Assembly: GCA_963732335.1 (NCBI GenBank)
Contig: CAVSZO010000046.1
Span: 62,001 to 126,000 of the forward strand
Length of the DNA: 64,000 nucleotides
Reading direction: 5' to 3'
From: Desertimonas sp963732335
GTDB lineage: Bacteria; Actinomycetota; Acidimicrobiia; Acidimicrobiales; Ilumatobacteraceae
Of the stretch, positions 17,028-28,222 are shown one piece after another (the stretch's first letter is position 1; every line of letters begins with the position of its first letter). The notes below the pieces were generated by a model. The model made no database searches and had not been told where the DNA came from. It worked only from the letters and a program-made list of their open reading frames with translations. The position numbers were made by a program, and so were the translations under genes.

Positions 17028-17971
17028 GCGTCACCGTCGTGCCCACTCCGGCCGAAATGGTCGCACGACGATCGCGACGGTCGGCGCGACGTGGTCCGGC
17101 GGGCGCAGTGGCCGCGATGCCTGGAAGCTCGTCCTCCCGGCCTGCTGCCGATCATGCTGTTCAGCGTGTATCCGCTGCTCCGCGGCATCTAGCTCGGCTT
17201 CACCGACGCCGAGGCCGGCGCGCAACGACGACGGCCGACTTCACCGGCCTCCAGAACTACCGCGAGCTGCGGCGACTACGACTGTTCTGGGAGTCGTTCC
17301 GCATCGGCCTCGTCTGGACCCTGTCGGTGACGATCCTGCAGTTCTTCGCTCTCCCTCGGCCTCGCCCTGTTGCTCAACCTCGATCTCCGGCTGCGCTGGA
17401 TCGCCCGCACGCTCGCCCTCGTGCCCTGGGCGATCCCCCGGTGATCGTGGCGATCATGTGGCGGCTGATGCTGCATCCTCGCTCGGGCGCGGTCAACAAG
17501 GTCCTCCGCGAGCTCGGGTTCGCCGGTGACACCAACTGGCTCGGCGACTTCAGCACGGCGCTGCCGGCGGTGATCGTCGTCGGCGTGTGGGCGGGGATGC
17601 CACAGACGACGATCACGCTGCTGGCCGGATTGCAGTCGGTCCCCGAGGAGCTCAGCGAGGCGGCCGCGATCGACGGCGCGTCGGTCGGTGCAGCGGTTCT
17701 TCCACGTCACGTTGCCCGCGCTGCGCCCGATCATCGTCGCCATCACGACCCTCGACCTGATCAACAACTTCAACTCGTTCGCTCTGGTCTACATGCTGAC
17801 GGCTGGCGGACCCGGGCGGCAAGACGATGCTGCCGTCACTGTTCGCCTACAACGAGGCCTTCCAGTTCGGCAACTGGGGCTACGCCGCGGCATGGGCAAC
17901 GTGATGGTGATCGTCGTCGGCGACGTTCCTGATCCTCTACCTGTGGGGTAACCGGAGGGCGGTGCGCATGA
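17024..17971 (+). pseudogene. Carbohydrate-type ABC transporter permease (MalF/UgpA-like), frameshifted, one nonsense codon
   Basis: Inner-membrane permease of about 310 residues after repair. Readable parts include AWKLVLP, LLPIMLFSVYPLLRG, FWESFRIGLVWTLSVTILQF, VIVAIMWRLMLHPRSGAVNK, and the EAA cytoplasmic loop QSVPEELSEAAAIDGAS followed by FFHVTLPALRPIIVAITTLD. A TAG at 17190-17192 stands where a Tyr (TAC) would be expected. Both insertions and deletions are needed to restore the frame. Start ATG overlaps the lacI stop and the inferred stop overlaps the next start (ATGA at 17968-17971). Confidence 0.75.
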
Positions 17972-18813
17972 TCCGCGGACGGCACACGCGCCCTGACCCG
18001 CCCGTTGCAGTACCTCGCCCTCGCCGTGTTCATGGTCTTCCTCGCCTTCCCGCTGGTCTTCCTGCTGATCACCGCCTTCAAGACCGCAACAGCGAGCTGC
18101 TCGATCCCGACCCGTCGTTCCTTCCCAGGAGCATCGAGTCGACAACTTCACCGAAGCGATCGAGAAGACCCGATTCTGGACGACCGCCCGCAACAGCGCC
18201 GTCGTCGCCACCGTGACGATGGCTGCTGACGATCCTGGTCGCGCTTCCCGCGGCCTATGCCCTCGCCCGCTTCCCCACCAGGCTGCGCGGCGTGGCGACG
18301 GGATGGATCCTGCTCAGCCAGGTCTTCCCGTTCATCCTCATCATCATCCCGCTGTTCATGGTGTTGCGCGACCTCGAATGATCGACACTCCATCGGCCTG
18401 TCGCTCGTGTACACCGTGTGGTCGCTGCCGTTCGCGCTGTGGATGCTGCGCGGCTACGTCATCGGCGATCCCGACCGACCTGGAGGAGGCCGGCGCGATG
18501 GATGGCGCATCGCGCTTCCGCGTGCTGCGTCAGCATCGTGCTTCCGCTGCTGGCTCCAGGACTCGTCGCCACGGCGCTGTTCACGTTCATCTCCTCCTGG
18601 AACGAGTTCTTCTTCGCCCTGGTGCTGATCCAATCGCCCGAGCGCGAGACACTGCCGCTGACGCTCGCCAACTTCGTCGGTGCCGAGGGCCAGGTGGCAC
18701 TCGGCCAGCTCGCCGCCGCCTCGCTGCTCGCGGCGATCCCGAGCCTCGCCTTCTTCGCCCTCATCCAACGCCGGCTGGTGTCCGGACTGCTGAGCGGAGC
18801 GGTCAAGGGATGA
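17968..18813 (+). pseudogene. Carbohydrate-type ABC transporter permease (MalG/UgpE-like), frameshifted
   Basis: Repaired length about 275-280 residues. Recognisable segments are LQYLALAVFMVFLAFPLVFL, GWILLSQVFPFILIIIPLFM, YTVWSLPFALWMLRGYVIG, the EAA loop DLEEAGAMDGASRFRVLR, and an intact last 130 residues including FTFISSWNEFFFALVLIQSP and the basic C-terminus RRLVSGLLSGAVKG. It pairs with the upstream permease. Its stop overlaps the binding-protein start in ATGA. Confidence 0.75.
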
Positions 18814-20197
18814 ACCGCCGATCGTCGACTTCCGATGAACGAGCGAGCCCAACGCGAGCGACCACAACCGGCTGCGGGCGGCCGATCGTCGATGAGCCGC
18901 CCTACGCACGGAGGATACGCCACTCGGTACGGCGGGCACTGCCGGGCCATCGCCGTCGTCGAGCACTCGGGCGACGATCGTCGCTGCGGCACCGGGGGCC
19001 GTCGGCAGAGCGTCGCTCACGTTCCAGAGCCTGGCGTTCCAGGAGACGACGGTCGCCGCCACCGACGAGATCGTCGCCGCCTGGAACGAGGCCAACCCGG
19101 ACATCCAGGTCGAGCTGCGCCAAGGCAGCTGGGACAACGTCCACGACGAGCTGGTCACCCAGTTCGCCGGCGGTACGGCGCCGGACATCATCCACGACGA
19201 GTCCGCCGACATCATGGGCTTCGCCGAGCAGGGCTATCTCGCCGACCTCACCCCGTACTTCAGCGAGGAGCTGATCGCCGAGCGTGTCCCGAAGGGGTCT
19301 GGCAAGCCGTCACGACACCGGACGGGGCGATCGTCGCCGCCCCGACGCTGCTGCAGTCCTACGTCGTGTTCGCCAACGTCGACGCCTTCGAGGCCGCCGG
19401 CGTCGAGGTCCCGACCGGTGAGACACTGGCGTGGGACGACTTCGAGCAGCTCGCCGCCGACCTGACCACCGACGACAGCTTCGGCCTCGGCTGGGGGCTG
19501 CGCTCACCGACGGCGACGATCATGAACCTGGCCCTCGGCTTCGACGGCGACTTCTTCACCGTCGAGGGCGAGGAGGTCACGTTCGAAGCCGGCGACGCCG
19601 AGATGGAGGTGCCGCGCCGGATCCACGACCTCGCCTACGAGGCCGCGTCACTCGACCCGGTGTCGCTGACGCTGAGCGGCTCGGACACGCTGCCGGGATT
19701 CATCGGCGGTGACTACGCGATGTACGTCGGCGGCAACTTCATCGCCCAGCAGCTCGTCGACGGCGCGCCCGAGGACTTCAACTGGGTCGTGCTCCCGCCG
19801 CTCGCCGGCTCCGCAGGGCGCCAACCAGGCGGCCAACCCGCAGACACTGTCGGTGGCAGCCGAGAGCGAACACGTCGAGGAGGCGGCGGCGTTCATCAAC
19901 TTCTTCATGGAGGCCGAGAACCTCGCCGCCGTCGCCGAGGGTGACTGGCTGATCCCGACGTCGGGTGGTGCCCGCGACGCCGTGCTCGAGTCGACTGGTG
20001 GCGAGAGCGGCTGGGACGTGATCCTGGCCACCGGCGATCTGCTCGTCGCCGCCCCGTTCCAGTCGGTCGTCGACTACCCGCAATGGCGGGAGCAGACCGC
20101 CACGCCGGCGTTCCAGCAGTACCTCGCCGACCAGATCAGCCTCGAGGACCTGCAGGCCCAGCTCACCGACGGCTGGGAGCAGGTCGCCGGCGGTTGA
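18810..20197 (+). pseudogene. Extracellular solute-binding protein, family 1 (sugar type), frameshifted
   Basis: Repaired length about 460 residues. The N-terminus (first 70 codons) is badly scrambled, hiding the signal peptide. From about 19021 the mature protein is readable: LTFQSLAFQET, VAAWNEANPDIQVELRQGSW, TAPDIIHDESADIMGFAEQG, VAAPTLLQSYVVFANVDAFE, YAMYVGGNFIAQQLVDGAPE and EEAAAFINFFMEAENLAAVA. This is the SBP_bac_1/UgpB-like pattern for oligosaccharide or polyol binding. It supplies the specificity for the two permeases. No ATPase gene (MalK type) is in the operon, so an unlinked shared ATPase is expected. Confidence 0.75.
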
Positions 20198-20278
20198 CAG
20201 GTTCCCCCCGGCAGGGCCGGCGGCTCCGCACCCCTGGGCACCGCCCAGACCCGGGTCGCCGGCCCGCCGGGTGAGCAG

Positions 20279-21427
20279 ATGGACAGTTCCAGGACCGCGC
20301 GACCGGCGCGCTCGCCGGCGCGGCCGTCGGCGACGCCCTCGGTGGCGCCGCCGAAGGCAACTCCCCCGCCGACATCCAGGCCCGCTACGGCGGGCTACAT
20401 CACCGGGATCGTCCCGCCGTTCAACGAGGACTGGCGCAACGCCCGGCCGATCGCGCCGTACCACAAGGGCGACGGCCACATCACCGACGACACGTTGATG
20501 ACGCTCGCCCTCGTCGACGTGTACGACGGCGGTCGGCGACCACCTCGACGCCTACGACGTCGCCGAGCAGCTCGTGCCGCTGCTGATCGGTGAACGGCGC
20601 GCTGGATCCCCGAACTGGAAGCGGAGACGTTGCTCCTGCACCGCATCTTCCTCGCCGAGAAGTGGCTCGTCGCCCGCCTCCACTACGGCCACGTCGATCC
20701 CCGCGAGGCCGGCGTCGGCAACATCGTCAACTGCGGCGCGGCGATGTACATGGCGCCCGTCGGGCATCGTCAACGCCGCCGATCCCGGCCGCCGCCTACG
20801 CCGAGGCGATCGACGTCGCCGGCGCCCACCAGTCGAGCTACGGCCGCGAGGCTGCCGGGGTGTTCGCCGCCGCTGTCGCCGAGGCGATGCGCCCGGGGGC
20901 GACGATCGACTCGGTCGTCGACGTCGGCCGTCGGACTCGCCCACGACGGCACGCGGGCGGCGATCGACGCCGTCGTCGCGGTGGCCGCCGAGGCACGGCG
21001 ACTGGCGCGCCGCGCTCGGCGCCCTGCGCGACGCCGTCGCGCCCTTCGACACCGTCGGCCCGCACTACCGGGAACCGGCGATGGACGCCCGGCGGCCGAG
21101 CCGGACGAAGTCGATCGAGGAGCTGCCCATCGCCCTCGGCCTCGCCATCGTGGCCGGCGGCGACTACCGCGAGGCGGTGCTCGGGGCGGTCAACTACGGC
21201 CGCGACTCCGACTCGATCGCCACGATGGCGGGGGCCATCACCGGCGCCCTCGGCGGCGCCGGCGCCGTGCCGACGGAGTGGCTGGACGCAGGTCGCGACG
21301 GCGAGCCGGATCGACCTCGTCGCCCCGGCGACGACGATGGTCGGCGTGACGCGGCGAGATCTGGCAGCGCGACGCCGAGCGGGCCGCAGCCGCGGCGCGC
21401 ACGACCGAGCCGCCGCGTGCGACGTGA
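20279..21427 (+). pseudogene. ADP-ribosylglycohydrolase-fold protein 1, frameshifted
   Basis: Repaired length about 380 residues. The DraG/ARH hallmarks are present: N-terminal ATGALAGAAVGDALGGAAEG, the metal-binding HITDDTLMTLALVDVYD, and the C-terminal NYGRDSDSIATMAGAITGAL with its second metal site (D-S-D). The fold normally hydrolyses N- or O-glycosidic bonds of ADP-ribose using two Mg2+ ions. Placement directly after a sugar-type importer suggests a catabolic glycosidase acting on an imported ribosyl or similar compound rather than reversal of protein modification. About 80 bases separate it from the binding-protein gene. Confidence 0.75.
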
Positions 21428-21445
21428 CTTCGGTCATGATGGCCC

Positions 21446-22827
21446 ATGATCCGTCGCTCACGCTGGGTCGCAGCCCGAGGACCTGGTCGCCCACGCCCTC
21501 GCGGCCAAGCGCCTCGACGGCTGCGACGTCGACGACGTCGCCGAACGCTGGGCGGCCGCGGGCGGCAGCCTCGATCGCACCGCACAGTCGGGGCCACCCC
21601 CGAGCCGGCGACGCGCCGAGCTGCGGCGCTCGCCCGCCAGCTGCTCGCCGAGCTCGACGCGGTGCCCGCTGCCCGGCGGCCTGCTCGCCGCCGAGCCCGA
21701 CGACCTCGACGCGATCGCGGCGCTGGCCCCCGGCGCGCTCGACGTCGCCGCCGCGGTGCCGACCTCGCCGACCGGGTGCACGGCGGCTGGCTCGGGCGCG
21801 CCGCCGGGTGCCTGCTCGGCAAGCCGGTGGAGAAGATCCCCCGCGAGGGCATCCGGGCGATCGCCGAGTCGACCGGCAACTGGCCGCTGCGCGGCTACTT
21901 CACCGCCGTCGGCCTCGACCCGGACGTCGCCGCGGCCTACCCGTGGAACCGGCGCCAGCCGCACGACCAGCCTCGCCGAGAACATCGCCGGCATGCCCGA
22001 GGACGACGACCTCAACTACGCCCTCGCTCGCCCTCACCCTCGTCGAGCGCCACGGCGACGCGCTGACCACCGACGACGTCGCCCGCGCCTGGCTCGACGC
22101 TGCTCCCCGCCAAGCGGGTGTTCACCGCCGAGCGGATCGCCTACCGCAACCTCCTCGACGGCTACGAGCCCGACGTCGCCGGCGCCGTGGGCAACCCGTT
22201 CCAGGACTGGATCGGTGCCCAGATCCGCACCGACGTCTACGGCTGGGTGTGTCCCGGCGAACCGGCCGGGCCGCCCGCCTGGCGTGGCAGGACGGCCGCC
22301 TCAGCCACCGCGCAGCGGCCTGTACGGGGCGATGTTCGTCGCCGCGGCGACGTCGGCTGCGGTCGTCGCGACGACGATCGACGAGTGCGTCGACGCCGGG
22401 CTCTCGGTGGTCCCGCCGGCGTGCCGGTACGCCGCGGCGATGCGGCGCGGCGTCGAGCTGGCCAGCAGCGAGCCTCGACGACGAGGCGGCGGTCGACGAG
22501 TTGTACGAGCGAGTTCGGCCACCTCCACTGGGTGCACGCGCTCAACAACGCCGCCCTCGCTGGCGTTCGCCCTCGCCCGCAGCGCCGGCGACTTCGCCAC
22601 GGCGATCACGACCGTCGTCGCCGGGGGCTGGGACACCGACTCCGACGGGCGCCACCGCCGGCTCGATCTGCGGCGCCCTCACCGGCGCCGGCGCGCTCCC
22701 GGCGGCGTGGATCGACCCGCTCGCCAACCGGCTGGCGACGACGATGCCGGCTTCGACGGCATCGGCTTCGACGAGCTGGCCCGACGAACCGTGGCACGCC
22801 TCGCGCTGCGCGCGATCGTCGCCGTGA
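21446..22827 (+). pseudogene. ADP-ribosylglycohydrolase-fold protein 2 with N-terminal extension, frameshifted
   Basis: Repaired length about 455 residues. The first 100 residues or so (from MIRRSRWVAA) are an extension rich in Ala/Asp/Leu that I do not recognise. The ADP-ribosylglycohydrolase domain begins at ADRVHGGWLGRAAGCLLGKP, continues with an acidic MPEDDDLNYALLALTLVERH in place of the usual TDDT motif, and ends with GGWDTDSDGATAGSICGALT (second metal site). It is clearly a divergent paralogue of the preceding gene, 18 bases downstream, and the stop overlaps the next start (GTGA). Confidence 0.7.
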
Positions 22828-24731
22828 CTCGACCGACTTCGACCCGCTCGTCCCGCGACCGATCGACCTGGCCGACCGACGTTGCCACTCGACGGCGACG
22901 ATCGACGCCGGACGTCGCCGACGGGGCGAAGATCTTCGCCGCCCCCGACGACCCTGCCGACTGGCCGGCGTGGCGCGACCAGCTCAACCGCTGGCGCGAC
23001 GACGCCCGCCGGCGGATCGCCGTCGACGTACACCGCCCGACCGGCTGGGCGGCACGCTGCTTCACCACGGCGCTCGTGTGGCTGTGGGACGAGCGGCTGT
23101 TCGACCACGAGCGCGGCGCTTCACGCCCGACCGGCTGCTCGCCGACGCCGAGCGCTTCGGCGGCTTCGACGCCGTCGTGCTGTGGCACGCCTACCCGATC
23201 ATCGGCCTCGACGAGCGCAACCAGTTCGACTACTACCGCGACGTCCCCGGCCTCGCCGAGCTGGTCGCCGACGCTCCAGCGACGCGGCGTGCGCGTGCTC
23301 GTCGACTACAACCCGTGGGACGTCGGCACCCGGCGCGAGCCGGTGAGCGATGCCGACGCGCTCGCCGCGCTGGTCGACGACCTCGGCGTCGACGGAGTGT
23401 TCCTCGACACGATGCGCGAGGGCGGCGCGAGCTCGTGGCAGCGCTGCAGCGGCTGCGCCCGCCAGCCCGTGCTCGAAGGCGAGTCGCGGGTGCCGCTGGA
23501 GCGCATCGACGACCACGAGATGAGCTGGGCGCAGTGGTTCGCCGACTCGCCGGCGCCCGGCGTGATGGCGGCGCACTGGTTCGAGCGCCGCCACATGCAG
23601 CACCACACCCGGCGGTGGAACCGCGACCACAGCGACGAGCTGCAGTCGGCGTGGATGAACGGCACCGGGATCGTCGTGTGGGACGCCGTGTTCGGGTCGT
23701 GGGTCGGCTGGAACGAGCGCGACGCGTCGACGCTGCGGCGGATGGTGCGTGCCCAGCGAGCGCTCGCCGACGTGCTCCTCGAGGGCGAGTGGACGCCGCT
23801 GGTCGACGCCACGCCGAGGCCGCTGGCCGCGGGCGTGTACGTCTCGCGGTTCCGAGCCCGGCCGATGACGCTGTGGACGATCGTCAACCGGGGCGACGTC
23901 GACTTCGACGGGCCGGGTGATCGACGCCGACGGCCGACGGCGCCGGTGGTCGACGTCACCGCCGGCAGCTGCGCTCGACTCGCTCGGCGCCGAGATCACC
24001 GTGCCGGCGCGCGGCGTCGCCGGCGTGCTGCGCGTCGCCGGCGACGTCCCTCCGTACGTCGGCGAGTGCTCGGCGGCGGCGGGCGGACGCCCACTCGGCC
24101 GACGCGACGTTCCCGGCTCGCCTGGCGGTCCGAGTCGCCGCGGTCGGTCGGCGTCGCGCCGGCCACCGGCCGGCGCGCATCGTGGTCCGCCCGGGGACAC
24201 CGCGCTGACGGTGCGCTACCGCCTGCGCGAGACCGGGATGTACGACGGCGCGCCGTTCGTCGAGGAGTGGAAGCCGCTGCCGCCGCGGCTGCACGCCGAC
24301 GTCAGCGAGCAGCACACCGTCGAGATCGGCCGCGTCGCCGTGGCGGCGGTCGAGGTGCCCGGCGACGACGGCGCCGCGCTCACCGGGCTGACGCTCGACG
24401 AGGCGCGCGCCCACGCCGCGTCACTCGGCGCCCGGCTGCCCACCGAGTTCGAGTGGCAGCTCGCCGCCGCCGACCCGGCGTTCCGCCGCGCCGAGCCGCT
24501 CGTGTGGAACTGGACCGAGAGCGAGCACAGCGACGGGATCACCCGCTTCGCCATCCTCAAGGGCGGCATGTGCGTACGTCGCCGAGGGTCGGAGTGGTAC
24601 TTCGACGGTGGTCCACGGCCGCCCGAGTTCAGCGCCAAGCTGCTGCTCGCCGGCCTCGGCATCGAGCGGTCGCCATCGATCGGCTTCCGGCTGGCCTGGG
24701 ATCTCGACCAAGGTGGAGGGCGTATGGCTGA
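22824..24731 (+). pseudogene. Predicted glycoside-hydrolase-like TIM barrel fused to a SUMF1/EgtB-like domain, frameshifted
   Basis: Repaired length about 630 residues. The N-terminal two-thirds reads like a glycosidase barrel: GFDAVVLWHAYPIIGLDERN, RGVRVLVDYNPWDVGTRREP and LVDDLGVDGVFLDTMREGG, with strand-end Asp residues placed as in retaining glycosidases, then HTRRWNRDHSDELQSAWMNG. The C-terminal 200 residues match a formylglycine-generating-enzyme-type fold: LTLDEARAHAASLGARLPTE, FEWQLAAADPAF, VWNWTESEHSDG and SPSIGFRLAWD. The Cys pair used by true FGE is not apparent and no sulfatase is nearby, so a generating-enzyme role is unlikely. The overall function is unassigned. Its stop overlaps the CoA-transferase start by eight bases. 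Confidence 0.6.
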
Positions 24732-25927
24732 ACCGACCGGTCCGTTGGCGCGGGGTGCGGGTCATCGACGCCTCGACGCTGTTCGCCGGGCCGCTGGCGG
24801 CGACGTTCCTCGGCGACCTCGGCGCCGACGTCGTCAAGATCGAGCACCCGGCCGAGCCCGACGCGGCCCGCACTCACGGCCCGGCGCGCGACGGCGTCGG
24901 CCTGTGGTGGAAGACGCTCGGGCGCAACAAGCGGACGGCGACGCTCGACCTGTCGCAGACCCGAAGGGGCCGCCCTGCTGCTGCGCCTCGCCGAGCGCGC
25001 CGACGTGCTGATCGAGAACTTCCGGCCGGGGACGCTGGAGCGCTGGGGCCTCGGCCCGAACGAGCTGCACGGCGCCAACCCGCGACTGGTCATCGCCCGG
25101 GTGACCGCGTTCGGCCAGTTCGGTCCGCTCGCCACGCAGCCCGGGTTCGGCTCGATCGCCGAGGCGATGAGCGGGTTCGCCGCGATCACCGGCGAGCCCG
25201 ATGGACCGCCGACGTTGCCGCCGTTCGGGCTCGCCGACGGCATCGCCGCGCTGGCGACGAGCTTCGCCGTCACCGCCGCCCTGCGCAGCGCCGAGGCGAC
25301 CGGCCGCGGCCAGGTCGTCGACGTGGCGATCATCGAGCCGATCCTGATGCTGCTCGGCGCCCAGATCACGACGTACGACCAGCTCGGCCAGCTGCAGCAG
25401 CGCCTCGGCAACCGCTCCGTCAACAACGCCCCGCGCAACGTCTACCGCACGGCCGACGGCGAGTGGGTCGCCGTCAGCACGTCGTCGCAGTCGATCGCCG
25501 AGCGAGTCATGCGCCTCGTCGGCCGTCCCGACCTCGTCGAGCAGCCGTGGTTCGCGACCGGCCGTCAGCGGGCCGAGCACGCCGACGAGCTCGACGATGC
25601 CGTCGGCCGCGTGGATCGCGGCGCGGCCGACCGCCGACGGTGCTGGCCGCGTTCGAAGCAGGCCGAAGCAGCGATCGGGCCGGTCTACGACGTGCGCGGC
25701 GTGATGAGCGATCCGCAGTACGCGGCGCTCGGTACGGTGCAGACCGTCGACGACGACGAGCTCGGACCGGTCAAGATGCAGAACGTGCTGTTCCGCCTGT
25801 CCGCAACACCCGGATCGATCCGCTGGGCCGGCCGCCCGCACGGTGCCGACACCGCCGAGGTCCTCGCCGAGATCGGCGTCGACGCCGGCACGAACTCGCC
25901 GAGCTGCGTGAGAAGGGCGTCGTGTGA
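24724..25927 (+). pseudogene. CaiB/BaiF family (family III) CoA-transferase, frameshifted
   Basis: Repaired length about 395 residues. The start ATG 24724 has GGAGGG upstream and gives MAEPTGPLAGVRVIDASTLF then AGPLAATFLGDLGADVVKIE, the standard family III N-terminus. The catalytic Asp region reads DAARTHGPARDGVGLWWKTL then GRNKRTATLDLSQ. Later segments FRPGTLERWGLGPNELHGAN, YDQLGQLQQRLGNRSVNNAP and RTADGEWVAVSTSSQSIAER are typical. It would move CoA onto a carboxylic acid. The following CoA-ester lyase suggests that the product is cleaved. Confidence 0.8.
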
Positions 25928-26756
25928 CGGTCCGGAGGCTGCCGTCGTCACAGCGCTGTACGTACCTGGGGACCGGCCGGAGCGCTTCGCCAAGGCAGTG
26001 GCCACCGGCGCGCAGCTGGTGATCCTCGATCTCGAGGACGCCGTCGCCGCAGGCCACAAGGACGCTGCCCGGCAGCACGTCGTCGACTGGCTGGCATCGG
26101 CGCACGAGAAGCCGCCGGTCGTCGAGGTGCGCGTCAACGCCGGCGTCGTCGGTCGACCTCGAGGCGCTCTCCGCGGCGTCCGGTGAGTTCGTCGTGCGCC
26201 TGCCCAAAGTCGAGTCGCCGGCCGACGTCGACGCCGCCCTCGCCGTGCTCGGCCGGGAGGTCCCGATCTCGGTGCTGATCGAATCGGCGCGCGGGACTCG
26301 AAGCGGCGGCGGAGATCGCAGCACACCCGGCCGTCGTTGCCATCGGTCTCGGCGAGGCCGATCTGGCGAGTGACCTCGGCAGCGCCGACGCCTCCGTCCT
26401 CGACTGGGCGCGGGTCCGACTCCTCGTCGCCGCCCGGGCGGCGGCCAAGCCGGCGCCGATGATGTCGGTGTACACCGACATCCGCGACCTCGACGGACTG
26501 GGCGCCGACACGCGGCGGGGCAAGGCGATGGGCTTCGTCGGCCGCACGGCAATCCATCCCAGTCAGGTGCCCGTCATCGCCGCCGCTTTCGCACCGACGG
26601 ACGCCGAGCTGTCGTGGGCGGGCGAGGTGCTCGCGGCGACCGAAGTCCGGCGGCGTCACGACACTGGCGTCGGGCGAGATGGTCGATCCGGCGATGCGAC
26701 GTCGCGCCGAGTCGATCCTCGAGCTCGCCGCCGCCTCGGCAACGGCTCGGGCATGA
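25924..26756 (+). pseudogene. HpcH/HpaI (CitE-type) CoA-ester lyase, frameshifted
   Basis: Repaired length about 275 residues. Readable motifs: ALYVPGDRPERFAKAVATGA, LVILDLEDAVAAGHKDAARQ (the acidic substrate/metal site), ISVLIESARGLEAAAEIAAH, AIGLGEADLASDLGS and GKAMGFVGRTAIHPSQVPVI, then SGEMVDPAMRRRAESILELA. These fit malyl-CoA/citramalyl-CoA lyase-like enzymes that split a 3-hydroxyacyl-CoA into acetyl-CoA (or propionyl-CoA) and an oxoacid. The start is taken as GTG 25924, overlapping the CoA-transferase TGA; it is uncertain because of nearby indels. Confidence 0.8.
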
Positions 26757-26763
26757 TCTGGCA

Positions 26764-28163
26764 ATGAGTGAACTCTGGGAGCGCAGCGCGGTGGAGTTGG
26801 CGGCGGCGATCCGCGGTCGGGTGGTATCGAGCCGGGAAGTCGTCGAGGCTCACCTCGCCCGCATCGACGCCGTCAATCCCGCCCTCAACGCGGTCGTCCG
26901 CCGCCTCGACGACGAGGCGCTGGCGGCGGCCGATGCCGCCGACAAGGCGCTCGCCGACGGCGTCGACGTCGGTCCGCTCCACGGCGTGCCGTGCACGGTC
27001 AAGGAGAACATCGACCTCGCCGGCACGCCGACCACGCAGGCGATCACCGCCCTCGCCGACGCCGTCGCCGGTAGCGATGCCCCCGTCGTCGAGCGGCTGC
27101 GCGCGTGCCGGGGCGATCCCGATCGGGCGCACCAACCTGCCCGACCTGGGCCTGCGCCTGCACACCGACTCGTCGCTGCATGGCCTCACCCGCAACCCCT
27201 GGAACCCGACCGTCACGGTTGGCGGGTCGAGCGGCGGCGAGGCCTCGGCGCTGGCCAGCGGCATGTCGCCGATCGGGCTGGGCAACGACATCGGCGGGTC
27301 GCTGCGCAACCCGGCGCACTGCTGCGGCATCACCTCGATCAAGCCGACCACCGGGCGTCGTGCCCCACGCCACGGAGATCCCCCCGGTCGACGTCATCGT
27401 CGCCGCCCAACTGATGATGTGCCCAAGGCGTGATGGCGCGCCGTGTGGAGGACGTCGCCACGGGGTTCCGGGTCGTCGCCGGCGCCCACCCACGCGACCC
27501 GATGTCACTGCCTGTGGCCCTCCCACCGGCACCAGATCGCCCGTTGCACATCGCCCTGCTCGCCGAACCACCCGGCGGCTCGACGGATCGGGGCATCGCT
27601 GCGGCGATCCGGGCGGCGGCCGACGCCCTCGCTGCGACAGGCCACGAGGTGGTCGAGGCCACGCCGCCGTCGTACGAGCAGGCGATCGTCCTGTGGGCGG
27701 CCCTGCTGGCACCGGATCTGGCGTTCCAGCGCGAGCTGCTCGATGCCGTCATGGGCGCGGACGGCCGGCGGTTCCTCGAGCTCAGCGACCACCAGTTCGC
27801 CACCTTCGACCGGCCGGCTGGCCGGCACTGTTCCTCGACCGCTATCGCATCGCCCGCGAGTGGAGGAGTTCTTCACCGGCGTTGACGTCCTGCTGTCGCC
27901 GACTGGGCGGCGCCGGCCTTCGAGCATGGCGCCGACATCGCCTCCGCCGAGGGTGCTCTGGGCGTGCTGGAGACGATCCGGCCGGTGCTGCCCGCCAACT
28001 TCCTTGGCCTGCCGGCCACCGTCGCCCCCGCCGGGATCGTCGAGGGCCTGCCCGTCGGCGCCCAGTTCACCGGCGCACGATTCGCCGACCTGACGACGCT
28101 CGCCGCGGCCGCGGCCTTGGAGGCCGCCGTCGGCACGTTCACCCCGATCGACCCGCGCACTGA
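26764..28163 (+). pseudogene. Amidase signature family enzyme, frameshifted
   Basis: Repaired length about 465 residues. The Ser-cisSer-Lys triad is all visible: Lys in HGVPCTVKENIDLAGTPTTQ, cis-Ser in VGGSSGGEASALASG, and the nucleophile in GNDIGGSLRNPAHCCG. The C-terminal part ANFLGLPATVAPAGIVEGLP is also typical. Indels are seen near 27107, 27358, 27426, 27822, 27870 and 27905. It starts seven bases after the CoA-lyase stop and is the last gene of the LacI-headed operon, so an amide bond may be cleaved in the same pathway. Confidence 0.8.
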
Positions 28164-28222
28164 CGGCCTCCGTCGTCCCACATGTGGGCGGGATCGGCCG
28201 GCCGCGAGGTACCGTCAGCGGG

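Noticed and set aside
20590..24731. Long Arg/Pro-rich open frames of 700-1000 codons
   Set aside because: They are patchworks of true and shifted frames in the indel-rich zone, not real fused proteins.
22824..24731. A true formylglycine-generating enzyme with sulfatase
   Set aside because: No sulfatase gene in the window and no evident active-site Cys pair in the SUMF1-like domain.
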